DNA from: Acidimicrobiia bacterium
GTDB lineage: Bacteria; Actinomycetota; Acidimicrobiia; Acidimicrobiales; Iamiaceae
Assembly (NCBI GenBank): GCA_019247975.1
Contig: JAFBAD010000390.1
Span: 1-10,578, forward strand
Direction: 5' to 3'
DNA: 10,578 nucleotides
Both the position numbers and the translations under genes were made by a program. Positions 1 through 7,400 of the stretch are shown here, piece after piece; the first letter of the stretch is position 1, and each line of letters begins with the position of its first letter. The notes beneath the pieces are model-generated. The model was not told where the DNA came from. It worked only from the letters and a program-made list of their open reading frames with translations, and searched no databases.

Positions 1-579
1 GCTGAGGGCCGCCGCGAATCGTTCGAAGCGATCGACGCCGATGCCCTCGTCGCCATGGCCGTCGCCGCCGCCGGCGGCAGCGCCGCACCAGCCGGTGGCC
101 CCAAGGACGTGTACGTGGTCGCCGACCTCCAGACACTCCGCGAGGGCGGGAGCTGTGAGATGGACGGCGCCCCGGTTCCCGCCTCGATCGTCAGACAGAT
201 CCTCGAGGGTGGCGACGCGTTCCTGATCGGTGTGTTGAAGAACGGTGTCGAGGTCCAGCGGGTCGTGCGCTGGGGTCGCTACGTGCCCGCCGAGGTCCGT
301 GATGCCCTGTTGATCCGCGACGGGTTCCGTTGCAGCTACCCCGGCTGCTCACAGAAAGCCCGGCTGCAGCGCGACCACCTCCAGCCCTACAGCAAGAACG
401 GCCCCACCAGCCTCACCAACCTCCAACTCCTCTGCCCCTTCCACCACAAGCTCAAGACCGCCAGAGACCGCCTCTTCGACCCCGACGCCGCACCACCCAC
501 CACACACGACACCACCGAGAACCCAGCCGAACGCCGAACCGGAGACCGGCGGCGCGACGGCCCGGTGCGGGACCCGTGA
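1..579 (+). CDS. HNH endonuclease domain protein, DUF222/13E12-like, 5' end cut off
   Basis: The frame is open from the first base, so the start lies outside the window and 192 C-terminal residues are visible. A zinc-type HNH nuclease core is clear: CSYPGC (codons at 331-348), the RDH histidine at 376, the asparagine of SLTNLQ at 418, then C at 433 and HH at 442-447. This arrangement, close to the C-terminus and preceded by a segment reading VRWGRYVPAEVRDALLIRDG, is typical of the large actinobacterial family in which an N-terminal DUF222 domain carries a C-terminal HNH domain. The DUF222 part is not visible here, so that assignment is inference. The last 40 or so residues are low-complexity and rich in Pro, Thr, Arg and Asp, probably disordered. 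Family members are often multicopy and of unknown biological role. The HNH fold implies metal-dependent DNA cleavage. An ATG at 55 is internal and not a likely start. Confidence 0.85.
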   Translation, partial: AEGRRESFEAIDADALVAMAVAAAGGSAAPAGGPKDVYVVADLQTLREGGSCEMDGAPVPASIVRQILEGGDAFLIGVLKNGVEVQRVVRWGRYVPAEVRDALLIRDGFRCSYPGCSQKARLQRDHLQPYSKNGPTSLTNLQLLCPFHHKLKTARDRLFDPDAAPPTTHDTTENPAERRTGDRRRDGPVRDP

Positions 580-624
580 AGCAGCGGTGCGCGACCTGGG
601 AGCAGGATCGTGCGTGTGTTCGTC

Positions 625-628
625 GGAG
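625..628 (+). promoter_or_regulatory. Ribosome binding site deciding the sigma factor start
   Basis: GGAG sits 5 bases before ATG 634. A competing GGGAG at 598-602 lies 7 bases before GTG 610. The ATG and the conserved N-terminal pattern favour 634, but the choice is not certain. Confidence 0.5.
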
Positions 629-633
629 TGACG

Positions 634-1146
634 ATGAGCGACTTCGGGGACCTGGTGGAGACCGAGAGCCGTGGCCTCGTCGCGGCTGCGACCGCGATCG
701 TCGGCGACTCGCACCGAGCCGAGGAGATCGTCCAGGAGGCCTTCGAGCGCTGCTTCCGGCGTTGGAAGCGGGTCTCCAAGCTCGACCGGCCGGGTGCCTG
801 GGTCCGGCGGGTGGCGATCAACGAGGCCATCTCGGTGCACCGGCGGTCGTCGAACGAGATCCGGGCGGTGCAGCGCTTCGGCGCGATGGCTGCGTCCGAG
901 GTCAGCGACGACCCGCTGGCTGCGCTCGATGACAACGGCGTGTGGGCGGCGGTGCGAGCACTTCCGCGCGACCAGGCCAGCGCGATCGCGCTGCGCTACG
1001 GCGCCGACCTGAGCGTCGAGGACATCGCCGAGACCTTGCGGGTCAGCCTGCCCGCCGCGAAGTCGTTGCTCCACCGCGGCCGGACATCGCTCCGGTCGTC
1101 ACTCACGAACCAGACGGACGAGCAGGTGAAGGCAGACCCGACATGA
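634..1146 (+). CDS. ECF (group IV) RNA polymerase sigma factor
   Basis: A 170-residue protein with the two-domain ECF sigma layout. Region 2 spans about residues 4-82, with the core-binding and -10 recognition helices around AEEIVQEAF (29-37) and RPGAWVRRVAINEA (52-65). Region 4 spans about residues 103-155, with LPRDQASAIALRYGADLS followed by the helix-turn-helix IAETLRVSLPAAKSLLHRGR, which reads the -35 element. AAKS replaces the more usual TVKS in the recognition helix. There is no C-terminal extension, and the length is normal for the family. ATG at 634 is chosen because GGAG lies 5 bases upstream and MSDFGDLV matches how the family begins. An in-frame GTG at 610 with its own GGGAG is possible and would add eight residues. 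The stop overlaps the next gene's ATG as ATGA, so the two are probably co-translated and the downstream membrane protein is a likely regulator. The target promoters cannot be read from the window. Confidence 0.9.
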   Translation: MSDFGDLVETESRGLVAAATAIVGDSHRAEEIVQEAFERCFRRWKRVSKLDRPGAWVRRVAINEAISVHRRSSNEIRAVQRFGAMAASEVSDDPLAALDDNGVWAAVRALPRDQASAIALRYGADLSVEDIAETLRVSLPAAKSLLHRGRTSLRSSLTNQTDEQVKADPT

Positions 1147-3587
1147 ACGAGCACATCGATCCCGCACCGCCGCCCGACGGCGACGACGACCCAGTCCTGT
1201 CGGCGGCTGGCGCGCGGCTCCGCCGGCGCAGCAGCGCGATCTCGCCGTCGGCCGTGGAGGTCGCGGCGATGCGCCGCCGCGTGCGGCGTTCCGGGCTGGT
1301 CGCGGTGGCGGCGGTCGCGGTGGTCGCGCTGCTCGGCGGCCTGCTGATCGCGCGCTCCGATGGGAAGACGAAGACCGTCGCGGCGAACGCCACGCGCCGG
1401 TCATCACCGGCGCAGGTCGAACGCCTCCTGGCGTCGCTCGCGCCACAACCGATCGATCCGACCAAGGTGCAGCTCGTCAGCAGCGTCTCGACCTTCGGCG
1501 ACTGCAACGGCTTGATCACCGATCTCCGCCGCGTCGGCGCGCAGCACGTCGGCAGCCGTGGGTTCGGTGACACCTACGGCGTGTTCAACCTGGTGGGGGC
1601 CCGAACGAGCTCGGCGACGGACGCCGCGTTCAACTCGGAGCTGACCACGCAAGCAAGCCAGCCGGCGGCGGCGACGGACGGCACGACCCTCGGTACCAAC
1701 GTCCAGGTCGAGGGGGTCGACGAGCTCGACCACGTGAAGGCGGCGGGGTCGCTCGTCTACGACCTCGACGGCAAGGGCGACCTGCGCATCACCGACACCT
1801 CGGGGACCCCGCACGTGGTCTCGACCCTCGACGTCACCCCGGCCGCGCCGAAGGACGCCGACGACGAGGATCGGGCTCCTGACCCGACCGTGAACGATCT
1901 GCTCGTCACCAACGGTCGGGTCGCGATCTTCGGGACCGAGTCCGAGGTCTCGAAACCGGTCGAGGGTGACCCGTCGGCCACGCGGGCCACGACGTCGTTC
2001 ATGACCGTCACCTTCGTCGACGCCACCGACCCGGCTGCGCCGAAGGTGACCGACCGGGTGCGGGTCGAGGGGTCGCTCGTGTCGGCCCGGTTGGTGGACG
2101 GACAGGTGCGGCTGGTCACCACCTCGAACATGGCCGACCTCGGCTTCGTGATCCCGACCACGCCGAACTCGGTGCCGAAGGCGCTCGAGGAGAACCGCCG
2201 GTCGGTGGCCACGTCGAGCGCGGCCGACTGGATCCCGGACTGGCAGCGGAAGGGCGACGCCGCGCACCCGCTGGTGCCCTGCGAGCGGGTGCACGTCCCC
2301 GACACCTTCTCTGGGGTGGCGATGACCTCGATGGTCACGTTCCCCCTGGGGGCGGGGCGCTTCGAGCCGGCCGGCACGGCCATCCTCGCCCCGGCCACGA
2401 CCCTCTACGCGGGCACCGACAAGGTCGCCATCAGCTCGGACGTGTGGGTCGACCCGATCGACCGGGAGCGCTTGAAGTTCGACGACTGGCGCACCGCGAT
2501 CCACGAGTTCACCTTCGCCGACAAGGCAGCGCCGACCTACGAGGGGTCGGGCATCGTCGACGGATCGACGATCGGGCAGTTCGCCTTCGGTGAGGTCGGC
2601 GACTCGCTCGCCGTCGTCACCACCAAGGGCACACCGTGGGACCAGCAGCTGAAGCTCGGCGTGGACCTCACGATCCTCAGCCCCGACGGGAAGGGCGGCC
2701 TGCGGGTCGCGTCGAAGATCGACGACCTCGCCGACGGCAAGGGTGACGTCAGCGCGGTCCGCTTCATCGACGGGCGCATCCTCATCTCGACGGGCACGCT
2801 CGGGCGCGAGGTCGACGTCATCGACGTGTCGAAGCCGAGCGCACCACGGCGGGCCGGCACCGTCACGTTGCACAGCACGGTCGGCTACTTCCACCCGTTG
2901 CCCGGCCGGCGCGCCTTGGTGGTGGGCACCCGGTACGACACCGTGGGGGAGGGTCGCCACGAGATGACCCGCACCTGGGTGCGGGCCGATCTGCTCGACG
3001 TGAGCAACGCCGACGCCCCGGCGATCATCAGCACCTGGGAGCGGCCGTGGTCGAGCGACGAGGTCGGCTCCGACCACCACGCGTTCACCTACTGGCCCCA
3101 GCGGAAGCTCGCGATGTGGGGCGTGCAGAACACGCAGCTCGGCACGCCCGGTGGCAACAACGCGACCGTGCTCGGCACCGACGGCCAGGTCACGCAGGTG
3201 GCGTTCCCGACCGCCGACAAGCCGAACGCGACGCCGCCGCCGTGCCCGGTCGTCCAGGTCACCAACCCCGACGCGAAGAAGCTCATCCCCGCCGGTGGCG
3301 TGGTGCTGGGCTGCGCGGACAAGGGCCTGAAGGAGATCGACTGGCCCCGCTACCAGTGCTCGCTGGTCGACGACGCGATGGTGGCCCAGTACGAGCCCGA
3401 CCAGGCCGGCAAGGCCGCCGTCTTCCTCTGCACGGTGGCGCCGTGGCCGAGCGTCAGCCGGGTGCTGGTGGTGGCCGGCCGGCCGATGCTGCTCACCGAC
3501 CAGACCCTCGAGGTGCTCGACCCGGCGACGTTCCGGCCGGTGTCGATCACCTACCTGCCGTCGGGCGGGCGGTACGGGCCCTACTGA
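1143..3587 (+). CDS. Membrane-anchored extracytoplasmic beta-propeller protein (COG4880 / Beta_propel type), putative sigma-factor partner
   Basis: An 814-residue protein starting at the ATG that overlaps the sigma gene stop (ATGA). GAAGG at 1128-1132, 10 bases upstream, may assist initiation. Residues 1-50 are a short cytoplasmic tail, first acidic (DGDDD) and then very basic (RRRVRRS). Residues 51-70 form a single hydrophobic helix (GLVAVAAVAVVALLGGLLIA), giving an N-in/C-out topology. Residues 85-180 are a linker-like region. From about 185 the motif TNVQVEGVDELDHVK is the hallmark of the family of secreted proteins with a C-terminal beta-propeller distantly related to WD40 (Pfam Beta_propel). 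The rest, ending in PSGGRYGPY, consists of repeated strand-turn units such as DVIDVSKPSAPRRAGTV and LLDVSNADAPAIISTW. No protease or other catalytic motif is visible. Its place directly behind an ECF sigma gene is where anti-sigma factors usually sit, yet the tail has no HxxxCxxC zinc-finger anti-sigma motif. A regulatory role is inference; the fold assignment is firm. Confidence 0.88.
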   Translation: MNEHIDPAPPPDGDDDPVLSAAGARLRRRSSAISPSAVEVAAMRRRVRRSGLVAVAAVAVVALLGGLLIARSDGKTKTVAANATRRSSPAQVERLLASLAPQPIDPTKVQLVSSVSTFGDCNGLITDLRRVGAQHVGSRGFGDTYGVFNLVGARTSSATDAAFNSELTTQASQPAAATDGTTLGTNVQVEGVDELDHVKAAGSLVYDLDGKGDLRITDTSGTPHVVSTLDVTPAAPKDADDEDRAPDPTVNDLLVTNGRVAIFGTESEVSKPVEGDPSATRATTSFMTVTFVDATDPAAPKVTDRVRVEGSLVSARLVDGQVRLVTTSNMADLGFVIPTTPNSVPKALEENRRSVATSSAADWIPDWQRKGDAAHPLVPCERVHVPDTFSGVAMTSMVTFPLGAGRFEPAGTAILAPATTLYAGTDKVAISSDVWVDPIDRERLKFDDWRTAIHEFTFADKAAPTYEGSGIVDGSTIGQFAFGEVGDSLAVVTTKGTPWDQQLKLGVDLTILSPDGKGGLRVASKIDDLADGKGDVSAVRFIDGRILISTGTLGREVDVIDVSKPSAPRRAGTVTLHSTVGYFHPLPGRRALVVGTRYDTVGEGRHEMTRTWVRADLLDVSNADAPAIISTWERPWSSDEVGSDHHAFTYWPQRKLAMWGVQNTQLGTPGGNNATVLGTDGQVTQVAFPTADKPNATPPPCPVVQVTNPDAKKLIPAGGVVLGCADKGLKEIDWPRYQCSLVDDAMVAQYEPDQAGKAAVFLCTVAPWPSVSRVLVVAGRPMLLTDQTLEVLDPATFRPVSITYLPSGGRYGPY

Positions 3588-4387
3588 GCGAGGATCAGCC
3601 CGAGCTGGCGGGAATGGGCGACGAGGGTGCCGTCGGGAGTCCACAGCTCACCGTCCTCCTCGAGGAAGCCCTCGCTCGCGACGGTCGTGCGGAACCGGAC
3701 CGCCATCCAGTCCTCGGGTCGCATGAGCCGCAGCGCGTCGACCGACCGGATGTGGACGGTCAGGTCGATGGTCGGCACGCCCATCGGCTCCTGCACGCGG
3801 GTGAAGATCGCCGGGTACCAGGCGTCGGTCAGCGCAACGACGAGCGCGGCGTCGTACGGCCGCGGTTCGCGCAGCCGGATCCATCCTCCGGTCTCGGCCT
3901 GGCTGCTCGGGCCGTCCCACGGCGCGCCGAGGACGTGGGAGTAGTCGTAGCGATCGCGCATGGGGACGATGCCCACCGGCTGCGACCGGCCGTCGTCGTC
4001 GGAGGGCGGGGCGTAGGCCGGGAAGGTGGCATCGGCGAAGGCCGGGCCGGCCGGGTTCGGCACGGCGTACGCGGCGCGGGCGATCGCGATCAGCCGCTCG
4101 CCCTGGAGCATCCGGGCCGAGACGAACCGGATCGTGCGTCCGTTCCGGTCGGTGCTCACCTCGACCTCCACTGGACCCTCGACCGCGGGGGCGAGGTAGT
4201 GGACGGTCAGCGAGCGGAGCGGTCGGTCCCGGTCGTCGACCGACGCGGTCAGTGCCTGCACGAGCACCGCGGCGACGTAGCCGCCGTTCGGCCCGCGCTG
4301 GATCCACCACCCGCCGTCCATGCGGGCGGCGTAGCTGCCGTCGCCGTTCGGGACCACGGCCGTGTCGGTGTCGAATCGTGCGCTCAT
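3581..4387 (-). CDS. TesB-like acyl-CoA thioesterase (double hotdog)
   Basis: A 268-residue protein of the family that hydrolyses acyl-CoA to free acid and CoA, presumably cytoplasmic. The N-terminal hotdog half includes GGWWIQRGPNGGYVAAVLVQAL, followed by RPLRSLTVHYLAPAVEGPVEV, which is characteristic of the family. The C-terminal half carries residues aligning with the E. coli TesB catalytic trio: Asp188 in ALTDAW, Thr206 in PTIDLTVHIR and Gln261 in SRQLGLIL, in the same order as TesB Asp204, Thr228 and Gln278. Length is near the usual 260-290. The ATG at 4387 is preceded by AAGGAG at 4401-4406, but the 13-base spacer is longer than normal. The gene converges on the propeller gene and its TAG stop overlaps that gene's last 7 bases. 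It diverges from the fibronectin gene across 95 bp. The acyl substrate is unknown, and no fatty-acid genes lie nearby to suggest one. Confidence 0.88.
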   Translation of the reverse strand: MSARFDTDTAVVPNGDGSYAARMDGGWWIQRGPNGGYVAAVLVQALTASVDDRDRPLRSLTVHYLAPAVEGPVEVEVSTDRNGRTIRFVSARMLQGERLIAIARAAYAVPNPAGPAFADATFPAYAPPSDDDGRSQPVGIVPMRDRYDYSHVLGAPWDGPSSQAETGGWIRLREPRPYDAALVVALTDAWYPAIFTRVQEPMGVPTIDLTVHIRSVDALRLMRPEDWMAVRFRTTVASEGFLEEDGELWTPDGTLVAHSRQLGLILAQ

Positions 4388-4482
4388 CTGGGGTGGGCAG
4401 CTCCTTCTGGGCCTGACGCGCCGGTGTAACAGACCTCGGTCATCGTGCCTTCGTCAGCGGTCTCGACCCAGGGGGGCGAACG
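4388..4482. promoter_or_regulatory. Divergent intergenic spacer between thioesterase and fibronectin-repeat genes
   Basis: These 95 bp must hold the promoters of both divergent genes, unless either is transcribed from further away. I see no convincing -35/-10 pair on either strand. A short interrupted inverted repeat, GACC-TC-GGTC at 4432-4441, sits near the middle and could be an operator half-site pair, but it is too short to be significant on its own. The ribosome binding site of each gene occupies one side of the spacer. Confidence 0.4.
4471..4476 (+). promoter_or_regulatory. G-rich ribosome binding site supporting the GTG start at 4483
   Basis: A run of six G lies 6 bases before GTG 4483. 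The translation from this GTG begins directly with a basic N-region and signal peptide, which settles the start. Confidence 0.55.
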
Positions 4483-7400
4483 GTGCGGAGGTTCTCAGGA
4501 CAGGCCGGCGCAGTCCGGAGCGCGGTGGCGACGGTGGTGGTGGTCGCGCTCGCGGCGGTCGGTCTGATCACCGCAGGGCCGGCCTCGGCGGCGACCGGCT
4601 CCTTCTCGCTGTCGCCGGTCGTGGGCGTGCGGACCGGTGGTCCCGACGCCTGTGCGATCGGTCCGACCTCGGGGACGAACTGCGCCGTCACGATCGTGGT
4701 GACCGGCACCGGGCTCCCGGTCGCCGACCCTGCGTCCATCGGTGAGCAGGTGTCCGACGACGCGGCGATGGTGGCGATCGTCGACAACGACGACGGCCAC
4801 AGCGGCTGGCAGGCGGGCCGGCTGACCGACACCTTCTCGACCTGCAAGGTGATCATCGGTGCGTCATCTGACTCGACGCTCATCCTGCAGGTGGGCAACC
4901 TCGGCCCGACCTGCCCGGGCTACTCGATCCAACCCGGCGACAAGGTCGACGTGATCCTCTACGACCACGGTTCCGAGTTCGGCCGGTCGACCGCGACCGC
5001 GTCGACCCCGGATACCGACGCCACCCCGTTGGTGAGCGACGTGAACCCGCCCTACGGACCGGTCAGCGGCGGCACCAGCGCCGCACCGGGGACGGGAAGC
5101 GTGAACGTCGCGTCCAGTGGTGTCGCAGCGCCGATCGCCGCGTGGTTCGGCGACGTCGCGACGAACGCGATCACCGCGGTCGACGACACCCACTACAGCG
5201 TGGTGCCGCCGAAGTCGTCCGCCTCGCAGGACAACGAGGGCATCGCAGTGCAGCTCGCCGACCAGACGAACGGCACCAGCCCGGTCGCCTGCACCGTCCT
5301 GCTCCCGGGCGGCTGCGCCGACGAGTTCATGTACCTCAGCGAGCACCACAGCACGCTCGGGCCCACCCCGCCCTTCAACTTCAACTGGGGCGTGCAACTC
5401 GCGGGAAGCTCCGCGGCGGACAGCAAGGCCTGCGGCATCAACGGCGCGTCGGGCACGTCGACCGGTCTCTCGATCAACGGCTCGGTGACGGGTGGTGGCA
5501 TCGGCTTGGACGCCGGCTACGGCCTCTCGAAGTCCGCGCTCGGCATCCCCGAGGCGCTCGTCGGATCGGCGACGTTGAACGTGACCAGCCCGATCGTCAT
5601 CAGCGTGTCGCTGTCGGGCAGCATCTCGGCCTGCGAGCAGATCGGCATCCCCGACCTGAGCATCCCCGGCATCGGCGGCTTCTACTTCGTCGTCGGCGGG
5701 AGCGTGCAGGGCTCGGTGACGCTCACGATCACCATCAACCAGGGGACCTACACGCTCTCGGGCGGCATGATCCCCGGGTCCAACGAGGACGACATCCGCG
5801 GAGCCTCGGTGACGTCGAACTGCGTGGACGGCGACGGCAGCCCGACGACCGAGTGCGTGACCACCGCCGTGACCGCTTCGCTCACCGGCACCCTGTCGGT
5901 GTCGCCGCTCTGGTTCCAGGTCGGCCCGGACGAGGCCAACGTCGGCGCCGGCTTCACCGCTGCGGCGATCGGCACCATCACGTACCCGCCGCTCGCCGTG
6001 AACGGCGACATCTGCGTCGCAGGGAACTGGGCGGCGCAGGTCAACGTCGGGCCGTTCAGCGGCTCCACCGGCGGCACCTTCCTCGGTCCGTTCAACATCG
6101 TCGGCGACGGCTCGATCTGCCCGCTCGGCGCGACGACCGGCGGTGGGTCGACCGCGCCGGACGCCCCGATCGACCTCGCGGCGACGCCCGGAGACGGCTC
6201 GGCGAACCTCGGTTGGACGGCTCCGGCCTCCGACGGCGGCAGCCCGATCACGGGCTACAACGTCTACGAAGGGACGGGCGCCGGGGCGGAGTCGGACACG
6301 CCGCTGAACGCCTCACCGCTCCCGCCCGACACGACCTCGTTCCCGGTGACCGGTCTGGACAACGGGACGACGTACTTCTTCACGGTGAAGGCCGTGAACG
6401 ACGCCGGCGAGAGCGTCGCCTCGAACGAGGCGTCGGCGACGCCGACCGGGCCGACGGGAACGGTGCCGGGTGCTCCGGTCGACCTCGCAGCGACGGCGGG
6501 AGACGGATCGGCGCACCTCGAGTGGTCACCACCGGCGTCGGACGGTGGGAGCGCGGTCACGGGCTACAACGTGTACGAGGCGAGCGCGGCCGGGCAGGAG
6601 TCCGACACGCCGCTGAACGCGGAGCCGCTGACCGACCCGTCGTTCGACGTGGCCGGTCTCACCAACGGGACCACGTACTTCTTCACGGTGAAGGCCGTGA
6701 ACGAGATCGGCCAGGGTGCGGCGTCGAACGAGGCGTCGGCCACCCCGTCCGGCGCGACGGTGACGGTGCCGGGGGCGCCGACCGATCTGGTGGCCACGCT
6801 GGGGGACGGAGCTGCGCACCTCGAGTGGACGCCACCGGCATCGGACGGTGGGAGCGCGGTCACCGGTTACAACGTCTACGAGGGGACGTCGCTAGGTGGG
6901 GAGTCGGACACACCGGTGAACGCGGAGCCGGTGACCGACCCGTCGTTCGACGTGCCGGGTCTCACCGATGGGACGACGTACTTCTTCACGGTGACGGCGA
7001 TCAACGACAGCGGCGAGGGCGCGGCGTCGAACGAGGCGTCGGTGACGCCGAGCGCCGTGACGGTCGACGTCCCTGGTCCCGTCGCGATCGAAGCGCTGCC
7101 CGGGGACGGATCGGCCACCGTGCAGTGGAACCCGCCCGACTCCGACGGCGGGAGCCCGGTCACGGGTTACAACATCTACGCGGCGGCGTCCGCTGGTGGC
7201 GAGCTCCTGCCGGTGAACGCATCTCCGCTGCCACCCGATGCGACGTCGTTCCCGGTGACCGGTCTCGACAACGGGACGACGTACTTCTTCCTCGTGAAGG
7301 CGGTCAACGACGTCGGCGAGGGCCCCGCGTCGAACGAGGCGTCGACGACGCCGAGCGCGCTGGCCGGCCCTCCCGGGCCACCCGTCGGGCTCACCGCCGC

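Noticed and set aside
484..538. A/C-rich, T-poor stretch at the end of the HNH gene, considered as foreign or regulatory DNA
   Set aside because: It encodes the Pro/Thr/Asp/Glu-rich tail in frame, and the composition follows from those codons.
1404..3644. A 746-codon open frame on the minus strand
   Set aside because: It lies antisense to the propeller gene, is extremely Arg/Gly/Asp/Val-rich with no domain, and is the expected open shadow frame of a high-GC gene.
3047..4429. A 460-codon plus-strand frame spanning the propeller 3' end and the thioesterase
   Set aside because: It overlaps two genes with strong family matches, including catalytic residues on the other strand, and has arginine-heavy composition typical of shadows.
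4483..4590. Twin-arginine (Tat) signal at MRRF
   Set aside because: The RR is at residues 2-3 without the rest of the Tat consensus, and the strongly hydrophobic core with PASA cleavage fits a Sec signal.
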